From Capniomyces stellatus (taxonomy: Eukaryota; Kickxellomycota; Harpellomycetes; Harpellales; Legeriomycetaceae), in NCBI GenBank assembly GCA_001661515.1, contig LUVW01000010.1:821710-885709 (forward strand): a DNA stretch of 64,000 nt. Reading direction: 5' to 3'. Of the stretch, positions 23,639-36,172 are shown one piece after another. A program made the position numbers and the translations under genes. The first letter of the stretch is position 1, and each line of letters opens with the position of its first letter. The notes under the pieces were generated by a model. The model ran no database searches and was not told the origin of the DNA. It saw only the letters and a list, made by a program, of their open reading frames with translations.

Positions 23639-24751
23639 TTTATGTAATATCTTTCAAACTAGAAGTTATTCAGTGTTTGGCAGAGAAAGAGGAAATTTCA
23701 TATATATAGGATTCAAAATTCTATAGTTAAATTTTTCCTCTTGGTTTTAATCATCATCATATCCAAACTTTTCATGTTTTTTTTTTCTTTAATTTTTTTT
23801 TCTCCTTGAGATTTAGTAAAACTGTCGATATTTGGTTGAAAAAAGTAACTTAATTCTCATTCTAAGCTTTTGGGTTATTTAATTAACGCCTAGCCATTGG
23901 CCAATTTTAGTCTTACATTTTACTCGATATCAAACTCATTGGGTGTATTAATTACATTAAAAATTTCACTATTCTATTGGTCAGTCCAACTGTCCTTTTA
24001 CAACTATCTTGAATTAATTTTCTCGGTTCGTTTGCTATACCTATCAAGGCATCATAAAACCAAAATCACTTTACAATACAACATCATTAGTGAAAACAAG
24101 TCGACATTGTGTTCTGGTGTGGGTTCTTCACTGTCCAATCCGTCCTCTAATGTTTACTCTGTAAAATTATACGTAATTACTGAATCGGTTAAATCCCGTT
24201 TCATGCGAGATGTACTTTGGTGTACTACAAAACGCCAACAAAGCCGCGACCGTGAATTCCTGGAAATTCTCGCGTAACTAATGAAACAGCATCTAACATA
24301 CCTGTACTTTCAGCTATTAAATGCTTGGGATACTTTAGCGGTGCCAAGTACAATGGCGATTACCACAACTGATAGCGTCATCACACCTAGCACAGGCTCA
24401 CTGGCAACAAACGTAACTTCCCTAACTGGTGTAAACCTGGTTATTAGTTATGATTTAACCATGTTTTGTAGATATCCAGCTTTGTTTTGAGTTCTAGCTG
24501 TAATTGTAAAAGCTTAAACCAATCCTACATCATGATCTGTTCCAATTTTTTTATATAGAAATTGGATTCTATTACGTTTTTTTGATGAAACAAATTCGAT
24601 TCGATTCAGTTTGTAGTCGTTTATTTAAGCATTTTATTGTTGTTGAACTAGGCTACTTAGACTACATTTATCTCCCAAGAAAAGTCAGCAATTAAATCAT
24701 AATACAAAAAAAAACAAAAAAAAAACTTGGCAGGGTAAAGTGGAGTTGAGT
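23639..24751. other. Intergenic region, 1.1 kb
   Basis: RPS15 upstream region and Sel1-gene 3' flank. The open frame 23897-24277 (126 codons) is Ser/Leu/Tyr-rich with no recognisable domain and is probably chance. No RNA gene was found. Confidence 0.5.
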
Positions 24752-27099
24752 TCACATAACTGTGCAACTTCCACCACCACCTTTTCCACCACCAATTTTG
24801 TCTTTATTCCCACTCTTACTATCGTCAACCTTTGCGTATACCTTATTTTTGGAGATGAATTTGGAAAGGAGGGCATCGGCATCTTTTTCAATAAATGTGG
24901 CTTTGCCCAACTTTTTAGCAGCATAGATATAGTGTTTTGCTTTTAGCGGATCTTTTTTAAAAACCTCCTTATCCAAACCGAGCATGGAGTCAGTTTTTTC
25001 AGAAAATCCATCCATGTGCAACTTGGCCAGATTCAGGGCTGCTAGCGGGAATCCCTGCATAGCAGCCATTTCCCAGTACTCGGCAGCTAGTTGTGCTGAT
25101 TTTTCAACACCAGTTCCATCTAAATAATAGACTCCAAGATTGTACTGGGCTTCAACCACGCCTAAAATAAACAAAGCAAGACAATAACAATAACAACACA
25201 CAAGTAAAATAAATTAAACGGATTAAAAACAGTAATAGCATGGGATTGTAAAGCTTAATAGTTGAGATTCCTCTAACTTTTTGTGCATAAATAAATCAGG
25301 ATGTTTAACAACCAAGTCTAGTGGTGTTGGGCTTACCTTTAGAAGCTGCTTCTCTGAATAGTTCTGCAGCAGCTTTAAAGTCGGGTTTGCCGTCTAAAGT
25401 TGTTTGCCCTTTAGACTCCATATCACCCAACAGAAACAGAGATTCGTGCAAACCTACATTCTCGCATATGATAAATTAAAGTTACTCACGGATGAAGTAC
25501 ACCAGTAAAGTCGATACATTCAAAATATAAATACCAGCGCTGACCATTCACAAATCCATTCACCAAGAAAACCAAATGGCCAATGGACCAAACAAATAGT
25601 CAAGTGGTCAACTGGTCAAATGAATATATGAGTATACCTTTTTCATTTGCAATTACAAGGTGCTCCTTGGCTTTTATAAAGTTCTGGCCTATAACATTTC
25701 CAGTTTTGTAGAGTTCGCCCAATTTAAGATGTGCTCGAGCAATTCCGCCTTTGCAAGCAAGCTCTAAAAGTTCCTCGATTTGCTTTTCAGCGCCTTTTGT
25801 TTTTTCTTTGATTAGAATTGTGGCCAGATTTAATTGCGCGTATGGATGTCCTTTTCTTGATAAAATGTACAGAACCTTTTTTGCCATTTCTAGATCCTTC
25901 TCAACACCACTGGCACCTGTCACAGTACAAGTAACAGTACATATAAGACCAAGGCGATGACGATACGACTAAAGCACTAAATATGCCACCAGAGATATTT
26001 AATCTAAACCAGACCAAATGGAGCTGATAAACTGAAAGAAAAGCGGTATACTTGCCTATATATTTGATTGTGGCAATGCTGTAGGCAGCATCGTTGTTTC
26101 CATTATCCATAGCGTACTTGTACAGGTCCATTGCAAGGCGCTTTTCTAACCACATACACGATTCATTCTCGAGTTACTGATATGCACGCATTCATGTCGG
26201 TAGAAGTTATTAGATGTTGAAATGCTAGATATTTACCAGGTGCTGCTCTAAACAGCAGATTTGCCAGGTCGGTCACAGTCTTAAAATCGTCACCAAAAAC
26301 TAAATAATACCAATATATACACGTATTTAGCCACATAATAACTCGGACGTGTAGTAGGTCCAAACCAAAACAAATTTATCTTTGAGCGTGTACGCATTTA
26401 CCCTTTCCAAGACTCTCCCTCCACTCGGCCATAAATCCATCCTTATTAGAAATGTTGTCCGAGGCGATGGCCTTTAGATAAATACCTGTGGTCTCGTAAA
26501 TGTTGTTTAGCGATAACTTCGCCTCGTGGTCTTTTATAAAGCCCTCCAACAAGGCTTCGCTGGCAACCACATCTGCATATTCAGAAAAGCAGCGTTAATT
26601 ATTTGTCAATGCTGGCAGTATCGCTTTTGTTTGGCCAGCTAGCAACCGTAACTTACCATTGATTCCAATCTTCCAGTGATCGACTACAGGTTCGTCTCTA
26701 AATTAATCAAATAAATCAAATCAATTTTACTTTTGATCGATATACAGTTAATTCGTGGATAATGACGTCAAACAGAGTTTAATATGGTACGGTTATCAAT
26801 TATTACCCAAGAGTATGTTCGCTGTTCTTTACCAAGTCTTTAAAAGTCTCAATGCTGTAGTTGTGGGCATGCAGAGTGTTTGGATTTGCTGTTCCGACAT
26901 TAGAGCATTTATTTTGTTTTGGTATTTTGGATCCGAGTTTGGCCCCGGATTTGCTACTGCCGGATAAACTGTTAAAAGTTCTAGTACTTTTGTTTTTATT
27001 TGCAAAGGAAATGGCTGTGGTGTTTTTCTGGCCAATTTTCAAGAGATTCAGATTCTGAGAGTTTGTTTCGACTGCGATTTTGATACTACTCTTGTACAT
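24752..27099 (-). CDS. Sel1-like repeat protein with C-terminal CaaX box (Skt5/Chs4-like architecture)
   Basis: Eight exons on the minus strand (27099-26807, 26697-26657, 26572-26402, 26299-26237, 26145-26056, 25916-25638, 25453-25337, 25161-24752) give 487 residues. Residues 1-100 are Ser/Asn/Lys-rich. From about residue 190 there are tandem ~36-residue helix pairs of the Sel1 type, for example AEAQYNLGVYYLDG-like GVVEAQYNLGVYYLDGTGVE, AALNLAKLHMDG and AHLKLGELYKTG. The tail is GGGGSCTVM: a C-a-a-X prenylation signal with X=Met, predicting farnesylation and membrane attachment. Sel1 repeats plus a terminal CaaX box is the layout of fungal chitin-synthase activators Skt5/Chs4, but whole-length similarity cannot be judged here. 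Intron 5 has a GC donor (GCAAGT); the others are GT-AG. Most junctions are phase 1. Confidence 0.82.
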
Positions 27100-27693
27100 T
27101 TTCGCCTGTCGACTTGTTTCTACGTTTGTTTATGTTTATGGCTAGATTCCGACCTGGATTCGATGGTGGTTGTTGGTGAAGAGTAAATTTTGGCAGCTGA
27201 AATCTAAATGGTGGTGTTGCTATTTTGTTTAATTGCAAAAGTTGGTTGATCAAACTTAGCAAAAGCCGGACAGTATTTGAGGAAAAAAAAAAGGAATGAG
27301 GGTGGAAGTATGATTTGGATTTTTTGGCCGAGTTTATGATTCGATGTTTGGCTGAAATTAAATGATGAAATCTTTAGGGGAAAAATAAAGTGAAATGAAC
27401 GAATCAAACAAAAAATAAATATTGTTCTGGTTGGACTGGCCAGTAACGGTTAGATTTATTGAAATTAAGTAACGCGTCGTTTTAGAAAAATATGATGCAC
27501 GTAAAGTATGAAAAATGGAAAGGGAAAAAGAGAATGTAAAAATCTAACAAATGTAGCGCCTAGAAGCAAAAGCTAAAGAGTATTTTATGCCAAAGCAATG
27601 ATCAAATGAACAGACGGGCAAGTAAGTGAGCAAGTAGGCATACGGGTTTATACTGGCCAGAAGCCTAGAGTAGTGGGGTATGACTGTACCAGG
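27100..27693. other. Intergenic region between the Sel1 gene and EXO1
   Basis: About 590 bp between two minus-strand genes: promoter of the Sel1 gene and 3' flank of EXO1. No coding signal seen. Confidence 0.55.
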
Positions 27694-30408
27694 CTACTTT
27701 TTGCCTAAATTGCCTGAAATCTATGATTGTTTAGGTTGAAGAAAAATAAGTAAATAGCAGGATAAGATAAGATAGTAATAAACATATGAAAACCAACCTT
27801 AATCATGGGGTCCAGTTTAAAGTCGATACTTTTTCTGACCAAGAACGAGGGCGACAGTTTGTTTAGTTTGCTACTGTTTACAAGGCCATGAGCACCCGGC
27901 TGGTTGCTTGTGGTGTCCAGGTCAATGTTGATGTGTTTTGAGATGATGAGGTCGTTGGTGTCCTTTTTGACTTGCTGAGGAACGGACGAGGATGTTATTT
28001 TGATGTTTGAGGGACCTAGGATTGAGTTGTTGGCAGTGTTGCTATTCCCATCAGCGGCAAGGTCGTTGGTGTTGGTATTGATGTTGTTATTAAAGTTAAA
28101 AAAGCGACTTTTTGTTTCGGTAAAAGTCATTTTCAGATCGCTGGGCGAGTTTCTTTTGACATTGAAACTGGTGGATAAAAGCGGTTTTTTCGAAGGAGTT
28201 GAGTCTTCAACAACTTCAGCTGCTCTTTTTGAAACCAAGCTCGACTTGGATTTAGAGATCCTGTGGTTGCTGAACAGAAATGACGACGACGATCTGATGC
28301 TTTTCACTACTGGCGAAATGTCGTTAATCGTCCCAGCAGAATGAGTTTCTATTTGGAAATTGCAAATAGCCAAAAGTTGGTTATTACCTTGTTTTTGGAC
28401 AGTTTGCTTTTTAATATCATAAAATTGATATTTGCCACGAATCAAAATAAAAAAAGAACTTACTTTGGCTCGTCGATTTCGACTCTGACAGACTAGTTGG
28501 CTTAAGCTGGAAACGTAAATGTACACAAAGCAAGTGAGTTACATACAAAAGCAAAACATACGGTTGCGGAGCATTGTTTTTTTTTAAAAAAAAAGTGGGA
28601 AGGATTGGTGGTTTGTTGGTTTACCCATTGTGTCATTAGACGGTTTTTAGGAGGATCTGTTTTGGGGGTGATTTGAGTCTTATGTGAGTCGCCTGCATCT
28701 ACAAACGGTTCGTGGGTGGATGGGTCGATATCTCCAATTGCAATCAAGTGCGCAACGTTGTTGTCACTTAACCTAATACAAAAATAAATTGCAAGAATTT
28801 TAGTTAACTGGTTGCTAGGGGGAGGGTGATTTCCAATTGTGTTATTTAATTGCGTTGTCTAAAGCACCCACTCTCCAATGTAATCAAAATTCTCGGATTC
28901 TAGGTGCAAAGGAATTTCTTCAAGTGAGCAGATTCTCTTTTTGACAGGGTCGTATACTTTTTGATACAGAAATGTCTTCTCCGCAACCTCAAAGTCCTGC
29001 AGATATGTAGGAGGAACAGATAGCCCTTCACTCCTCATCATCTGAACCACCTGTATTAATCAACATTTACACCACATCATTAGCCAACAGCAGTAGCAGG
29101 AGTAGTAATAACAGTAATAACAGTAGCATCAGTAATAACAGTAGCATCAGTAATAACAGTGACAATAGTAACAGTAACAATATTGGCAATAAATTGTGGT
29201 TACTTTTTTCAGATCCGTGTTTCTCATTAGATATTTGTGGGCCTTTTTTAAGGCAACTCCATGGACTGAGTTTAGGTAGTCACAGCCTGATAAGATGCAC
29301 ATTCGTCGGAAAGTTTCATCTGTGAATCCACTCAAAGACACGGATTTTACTTGTGCAAGTCTGTTTCGGTCAAAGTACATTCCGTTCCCCTTGCTGTCAA
29401 GCTTGAATATCACCTTTTGGCACCCGTATACCAACAAGTCGCTGTCCTCGGTTATGACTCCGTCTATTATCCCGTTTCGTTCCAAGAACGCCAGCTGCGC
29501 ATCGGCCTCATACGGCGCAACCAAGTAATCAACCTTCATTCTTCTCAGCTCCTATCCAAACCATCGTATCAAGCCCCAGTGTGTACAGGAAATCAAGCAT
29601 GTTAACATGCTTGCCACTTGACTTAATGTATTACCCACAACCTTGACTGTTACTACCATCCCCCCACCTTCTTTTCTGTCTCGCAAATATTAAGGTTTGC
29701 TTAAAGCAAGAAAAAATTGAAACAGAAACATGAGGCAATAGAGAAAAGCCACTAGATATTACTTACCAGAATAACGTCTTTTGCAAGGCGGGGTGTGATG
29801 TTGATTCCCTTCTGGAAATATGATATCGCTTCCTTTTTTTTCCCCTGCCACCAAAGCGACATTCCCTTTTCCAAATTGATTTTCCTTGACCTATTGTAAC
29901 AAGTCTTGTTAGTCGCTCTTCCAAATTGCCAAACATATTCCTAGTTTTGAATATTCGTTTAACTCTACCCTTCTCTCTGAACCTCGGTTTTGTTTTTCGA
30001 AATCAAATTTGCCCCGTCAAACACAATATACGGCTTTATTCCATGGTGAATTAGTAGATTAACCTTGTTAATGACATACTGAATGTACCTATCGACGCAG
30101 CATTGCAGACAGTGTTTGAACTGAGTTCCCCACATTCCTTCCTTTTTAACTTGTTTATTTGGCTACTTTACTTTTGTCTTCAAGCTTTGCCAATTTGCAT
30201 TTGTCAACATATCTAAAAAAAAGGTATATATGCATTGACTTATTTACTTGACTGTTGGTGTACCAAACGCTATTTCCTCCGAACAACTGAATGCGCCCTT
30301 GTGCAGCCATACATATCCATCGACACCTAACACCTTGCCTCTAAATTTATTTAAATTAACTGGTTCTTGGACTTCCTTCAGCAACCCCAAAAGCCCTGAA
30401 ATACCCAT
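27694..30408 (-). CDS. EXO1: Exonuclease 1 (XPG/FEN1-family 5'-3' DNA exonuclease)
   Basis: Nine exons on the minus strand (30408-30248, 30088-29969, 29890-29767, 29551-29204, 29050-28872, 28772-28625, 28506-28464, 28348-27798, 27720-27694) give 566 residues. The XPG-N domain starts MGISGLLGLLKEV with metal ligands in VDGYVWLHKGAF and YIVFDG. The XPG-I domain has APYEADAQLAFLERNGIIDG, ITEDSDLLVYG and CILSGCDYLNSVHG, so all acidic active-site residues of the family are present. TFLYQKVYDPVKKRI and the YIGEL segment are typical of EXO1 rather than FEN1 or XPG. EXO1 acts in mismatch repair and double-strand-break resection. The Ser/Asn-rich C-terminal region is short (human 846, yeast 702 residues), and the final nine-codon exon is the least certain part. 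Intron 4 carries an AATAACAGT repeat. Confidence 0.9.
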
Positions 30409-31800
30409 TTCCCTTGAGGCTAGTAGGTGTAGGTATGTGTAGTTCCGCCTTCTTTTTTTTCACCCCGCTGTTTTATCCGGTTCAATTGACTCTTGGAATT
30501 GCAGACCTTGAGTTGATAGCACGGTTACAGTCGCAAATTGAGTTGAGGATAAAGATCGTTGAGCAAGAGTTGATTGATAGTTGGCTATTGGTTTAATTTT
30601 TTTTTTTGTTTTTTTTTACCAAATATTTTATTGTTTTACTTTGAATATATTTCTTGTAAGCCAAAGTATTATAGATCTTGTAAATAGTTGGGTCAACTCA
30701 ATGAATCTATATTTACTGTTGCCAAAAGCCACAAAAACAGCGTTTTTGTTCTCCTTATTTATTTGGGGAGGGTGGGTGGACTAGAATAAAAGCACCGTAC
30801 TTGTAAAAAGGAAAAAAATATAATAAATGCTTCGTATAGGTTGGGAGAGAAATGCGTTGTTTATCCGCCAAATAAAACTAAATTAACCAAGGCTTTACGG
30901 GCGTGCTTTATTCTCGATTAAAAACGGAAAAAGTCGAGGGAATCGAAATGATAATAATTAATTGTCAATAGTCAATAATCATAGGCCTATTGATTTTTGA
31001 AAATTGGTGCTACTAGGTGTGGTTTGAAAACAAGCATTGATTGCTGTTTCTTTTTTGGGAATCATAGAAAATGAAACGGAATATAGTCGAATGCTTTGGA
31101 TAGGTTTAAAGATGTAGAGTTTAAATTGCGCAGCAACAAGAACAAAGAAAGGGCAGGATAAGTCCGCTGAAGAGATCTGAAGCTGTTCGTGGAAGGGTTT
31201 AACGCGGGTAAACTCTGAATTATCAATTCTCTAAAATAAATACGTTGAGAAGCAATGGGAAAAGCTTGGACCGTAAAAGGTGAGATTTGGTTTTGGCGGA
31301 TAACTCGAAAACATTTTTTTTTTATTTCAAATGAAAGTAAATTACTAAGCAATACAAATAATCAAATAAGGGTTAGTAAAGGCCGAGAACTAAAAGAAAA
31401 AAAAATAGGTTTCGAAGAAAAGCGTAAAGCGTGGGCGAATTAGAATTTACCGAGTATTTGCTGAAAGCAAGAAAATTGAAACAATAGGAAAAAAAAGAAA
31501 GATAAAAGTGCAGTTTCAAATGATTGAAAAAAATTAAAAATCCAAAATAAATATTGTTGAAAACTTGTTACTAGTAACGATTTTTTCTAGTTTTTAAAAA
31601 AGAAATAGCAAAAAAAAACGACTCTAGAAAACGCCCAAGTAAAATAAACCTCAAAAGAAAACTTTGTAAACGAAATAAAGAGGAAGAGAGAAAGCAAACG
31701 AATAAGCACAAGGATTGAGAAATTAACAAACAAAAGAAATACAGCTTGTGAATCAAGAACGGGCTTCAGAAAATAGTAGCAAAGGAAATAGCAGGAAAGT
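30409..31800. other. Divergent intergenic region between EXO1 and Hel2
   Basis: About 1.4 kb, AT-rich, with an inverted repeat TCAATAG...CTATTGA near 30965-30995. No coding exon or RNA gene was recognised. Confidence 0.5.
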
Positions 31801-34800
31801 ATGGAAGGAGGAAAAGAAAGGGAGAGTGAGAAACAGATAGCTAGACCCGATCAAGAAGTTGAAAATAACAATTCAAAGGGAGCTGGGAAAGGGAGAGAGA
31901 ATGGCGATAGCAAAAGTGGGGGCAGAGAGGTGATCCCGAGGAGGGGAAGAATGAGAGGTATGGGGAGGAACTTATCAGACATGGTCAAGGACAATAAAGA
32001 GGTGGAGAAGGATGAATCGAATATATGTTTTATTTGTGCAAACAAAAGTAAATACTGGGCAGTTGGTGGTTGTAATCATTTGGCGTGTTTGGTTTGTACT
32101 TTGCGGTTGCGGGCGTTGTACAAGACTAAGGCTTGTCCGTATTGCAAGGTAAGGGTTGTAAAAACGTAAACAAAAGGATTAGAGTAGTAGCAATAATAAA
32201 TAAAAATAAAGATAAATAAAATAAAAAGACAAAGTGAGGAGGAGTAGAATGAGGAAAGATAGAAAAAGTAGAGAGGAGAAAAAAGATAAATGGAGAGGTA
32301 ATTGGATGGTGTATTAAATAGGAGGATCAGGAGACGGTGGTGTTTACGAAAAACAATGAGGAGAAATATGAGAATAATTATGGGGCGACAAAGAGCAAGA
32401 AGGAGTATTATGACGAAAAGCTAGGATTTGTTTGTTTGAGTAGAGAGGTATATGATTATGCAATGAACATGCTGGGTATAAATTGTCCGGTGAGGGGATG
32501 CGGGTACAGAGATCCGGATGGGATTTCGGGGCTAAAAGAGCATGTGTATAATGAGCATGGGAGCAGTTTCTGCGAGATATGTTTGGAGCACAAAAAGACG
32601 TTTACAAGCGAAATGGTGGTGTTTTATGCGGGGGGGCTGAAGAAGCATTATAGAGTAGGGGACAAGCAAGGGTTTGAGGGACATCCTAGCTGCAAGTTCT
32701 GCAACATATGGTTCTACGACAACGATGCGCTGTACGAGCACTGCCGCAAGAAGCACGAGCAGTGTTTCCTGTGCCAGCAGTACAACAACGACCGACACGG
32801 GTACTACAAAAACTACTATGAGCTGGTTGACCACTTTGACAGAGAACATTACCCGTGCAGACACCCGCAGTGTCTAGAGCGCAAGTTTGTGGTTTTCAAC
32901 TCGGAAATCGACTACAAGAGCCACGAGCTTGAGGTGCACGGCAAGAATCTGATTGGACAAAAGGCACGCTGGGAGACCAAGAAACTACCAATAGAAATCA
33001 GCTACAATTCGCACCGAAGCGGAAACGGAAACGGAAACGGAAACGGAAACGGAAACGGAAACGGAAGTGGGAATAGTCGTAGTGGTAACAGACAGGGCGC
33101 GGGAGGTAGTAGCAGGAATGAAGGGGGTAGAGCAGTGACAAGTATGAGTAGAGCAGCAAGTAGCGAAAACAGAGAAAACATCAATACTAATAACATTGGT
33201 AGTAATAACAGTAATATCAATAGTAATAGTAATGATAATAGTAATGATAATAGTAATAGTTTACAGCAAAGAGAAACTCTGCCCTCAGGAATCAGAAGGC
33301 CTGTGGGATATGGGAAGCTTTCAGAGCCAATTAAAGATACAGCAGCAGTGGCAAGAAATACCCGGAAAGAAGGCAAGAGCCAAGGCCAAGTCCAAGTCCA
33401 AAATCAAAGTCAAGACCAAAGTCAGCAGGTAGACGAGGAAACAGTCAATGCTCATATCGAGGTGATGGAAATGGTGGCTAAACTGACAGGGGAGAATGAT
33501 AGCAAGATCAGAAAGTTCAGAGGACTGACCAAGCAGCTGAAGAATAGAGAGATAAGCAGCCAGGTGTACTTTGATGCAGTGGAAGCGCTGATAGGCGGTA
33601 GCGACCCAAACAGCATTTACGTGTTGGTGAAGAAGCTGATTGGACTGGACTTTGACGCGTTTACGCGTGAGGATCTAGAGAAAGTTGCGAGGAACGACAA
33701 AATCAAGAAGAACCAATTCCCTGCATTAATGCCACTGCCAATGGCACCGCAAGCATCAATATCGCCGTCGTCATCGTCAACCAACTTGGCAGGAAAGTCA
33801 ACCAAGCCCAAGAATAAAGCGCAGAACGCGTCAGTATCGTTTAACCAAGTGGCAGCCAAACACGTGATGGTGGTTAAGCCAGGGTTTAGTTCGTTTGATA
33901 GCGGGAGTTCTGGCAGAGCTGGGCGGGGAGGCGGAATTGATCTGGGCAAAACCCCGGAGTTATTTCCGGCGCTCGTTTCGGCCGGTTCAAGCACCAATAC
34001 GGGCCAAACTGGTGGTGTAAATATTCCAGCAGTTGCCAGGCCTTCTTACAAGCCACCGCTTCAGATCAAACTGCCTGATCAAACAGCCAGCCAACTCAGA
34101 GTCAAGCAGAAGCAGGGTCAGAGGAAAAAGGGCGGCTCGAGTAAACCGTTTGTTTCTGATGCCGAGTACAGCCAAGCGACTGTGCAGACTGGAAAGATGA
34201 GTCAGACTGTAGCCAGGGCCATCAAGGGTATGGGCGATGCTGTGCCCACTAGTACAGCAACAGCAGCAGCAGCAGCAGCAGTCCAGCACAACACCAAAGT
34301 GTCCGTTTCATCAGCTGCGATTCCCAAGCTCAGTCTGGTGCTTGGAAGTTCTGCTGGCTCTAAAAGCGTAGTGCTAAACACGACCAATTTCCCCAGTCTG
34401 GCGCCTGAAACCTCGGTGGCCTCCGCCTCAAAAGCCCTTAAAAGTGGTCTAGAGACTGGGCTAAATAGCAGTACTAAACCCCAGTTCTCCCAGATCACCA
34501 ACAAGTCACTGGCTTCAAAGTCAAATCCAATTCCAAAACAAAATATCAACTTTATTTCAAACTTCAATTCTGTCAAAACTACCAACAAGTCCAAATCCAA
34601 GGCCAACAGCAACAGCAACAGCAACACTGGTACTAGTGGCAGTTCTGCTGCTGCTGCTGGTGATTCCGCCTGGTCAGTTCCAACTATCGCATCTAAATCT
34701 AACAAATCTGAATTTCCTCAGTTACAACCTTCATCCAAACTAAATCCTGCTGCCAAGTCCGGTTCTGCATCAAATAAGAAATCTTCACAGGCTCCCAAAA

Positions 34801-34826
34801 CCAATATTGTTTTAAGGCTTGTGTAG
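31801..34826 (+). CDS. HEL2: E3 ubiquitin ligase Hel2/ZNF598 (ribosome-collision sensor)
   Basis: Two exons (31801-32148, 32322-34826) give 950 residues. The RING finger spans residues 76-115 (CFICANK...CNHLACLVC...CPYC). The intron falls directly after it. A series of Cys/His zinc fingers follows, with GLKEHVYNEHGSSFCEICLE, GHPSCKFCNIWFYDNDALYE and HYPCRHPQC, the order found in ZNF598/Hel2. These ligases ubiquitinate 40S proteins on collided ribosomes to start ribosome quality control and no-go decay. The remainder is low-complexity: a (Gly-Asn)n run from a GGAAAC microsatellite, Asn/Ser runs from AGTAAT-like repeats, a structured segment near residues 375-455, and a long Ser/Ala/Lys tail with two LNTTNFPSL/SEFPQL-type motifs resembling those in ZNF598 tails. 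It converges on POP2. Confidence 0.9.
33021..33066. repeat. (GGAAAC)n microsatellite coding Gly-Asn in HEL2
   Basis: Seven to eight hexamers encode alternating Gly-Asn just after the zinc-finger region; the period of six keeps the frame. Confidence 0.95.
33180..33260. repeat. AGTAAT/GATAAT repeat coding Asn/Ser in HEL2
   Basis: Interrupted AGTAAT and GATAAT hexamers encode Asn-Ser and Asn-Asp runs. The motif is the same as in the SPT2 intron array at 11797-11966. Confidence 0.9.
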
Positions 34827-35240
34827 TCTGCCTTTTTTTTTTTTCTTTCTTTCTTTCTTTCTTTTAATTTCTTCTTTATTTATTCCTATTTCTAGTTTTC
34901 ACTTTGTTTACTTGCTTGTTTGTTTATTATTGTGCCTACTGTTATAATAGTATATAGAGTATATAATACCAACATCCAAATATAACTTTGCCATTATTTG
35001 TCCACATTATTGGCACAAAATCAAACATTTACAACCCCCCCCCCCTTTTTCCTCTCGCCCAAATCCCAACTTGCTTTACACAACAAACACTCTTTGTTTT
35101 TACTAGTTGAATAATATGTTTATTTTCAATATATATATATCAATATATAAAAACTGTTTTTTATTTGTTTTTCTTTCGTATTTAATTAAAGTGACTCTTG
35201 TTTTCTGGTTTCTGGTTTCTGTTTTACAATTAACTACTGT
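34827..35240. other. Convergent 3' intergenic region between HEL2 and POP2
   Basis: About 410 bp with a CTTT run (34845-34865), an (AT) stretch and a C-run near 35034-35044. No gene seen. Confidence 0.6.
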
Positions 35241-36172
35241 TCAGTTGGTTATAGTCTGTGTGTTTCCAGCTGTTTTCCCAAGTCCATACAAATGTCCAAG
35301 GTACTTTGAGTCATCAATAATATTCTCAAAGTACTTTTCTCTCAACCGGAAAAACGTTGCGGCTGTCAGTAAACTGTCGCTCCCTGCCTGGTGCTGCAGT
35401 CCAATTCTAACCACATTCAGATCCTCTGCCACATCCTGCAGCCCCCCCTTTTGCGTCTTGCAACTCCGCATCAAGTACTTTATATCATACACATTTGGAA
35501 AGTATATCTCCAACAACTCAAAAAACATTTGCTCCGTTGCTGGCAACTGCTGATTCGTCAATACCTTTATCAAGTACCCAAAATCATACCCTGAGTGAAA
35601 CGATATCCAGTGCGTCTGAGGAAGCAACACCAGTCCGCTGTCCGTCAACAACTCTGCAAAGTGCGATACATCTATCCCAAACTCTTCATTCTTCATAAAA
35701 TCTATCCCACTATTCGTCAACAACTCTATCGATTCCTGTGCATACATGTCCTCCCTACATTTCCAAATTCACACATACACACACACACACACATTCTGTT
35801 TCAACCTCAGTCTTAACTCCTCCTCCCCCCCCTCCTCTCCTTTATTCTCTTTCTCTATTATTCTACTTACATTAACGAAAACTTGAAATTAAACTGCCAT
35901 GTACATATCCCACTCGGCATATTCCCATCCTCATCGCTTAACGTCAATCCCAACTGAATCAGCTTTAGTATATCTACATTACTCCTCAACAACTGATAAT
36001 GATAATCCGACGTCGACTCAAACTTCCCTATTGGCCTTGCCACTACCCCCGGAAACTCGGTGTCCATCGATATATACCCATACACATCTAGTAACTGCCG
36101 GATCTTTGAAAACTCTTCATCTAGATTCTCTGCCCACACTTCCTGAATCACTCGCCCACTTGAATCTCCCAT
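35241..36172 (-). CDS. POP2: CCR4-NOT deadenylase POP2/CAF1 (CNOT7/8 type)
   Basis: Two exons on the minus strand (36172-35871, 35754-35241) give 271 residues, the length of human CNOT7/8 (285/292). DEDD nuclease residues are visible: Asp37 and Glu39 in YISMDTEFPGVV, the next Asp in SFHSGYDFGYLIK, and the last in GLQHQAGSDSLLTAATFF with the preceding His. VWAENLDEEFSKIRQLLDVY and CTWQFNFKFSLMEDMYAQES match the family closely. CAF1 shortens mRNA poly(A) tails in the CCR4-NOT complex. The protein is just the nuclease domain, without the Gln-rich N-terminal extension of S. cerevisiae Pop2. The intron contains a CA microsatellite (about 35771-35792). Confidence 0.96.

Noticed and set aside
23897..24277. 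126-codon plus-strand frame upstream of RPS15
   Set aside because: Composition is that of AT-rich noncoding DNA and no domain is recognisable; it lies in a promoter region.
29147..29203. Extension of EXO1 exon 4 past GTAACC (Tyr/Cys-rich tail)
   Set aside because: This is intron 4 read-through of a repeat; the following exon resumes the EXO1 domain in phase.
30190..30232. Segment reading KYVDKCKLAKLEDK in EXO1 intron 1
   Set aside because: It resembles the expected EXO1 sequence for only a few residues; the later acceptor at 30089 gives the real YIQYVINKVNLLIHHGIKPY match in frame.
33002..34705. Long Leu/Val-rich minus-strand frames opposite HEL2
   Set aside because: Shadows of Ser/Asn/Ala codons in the HEL2 low-complexity regions.
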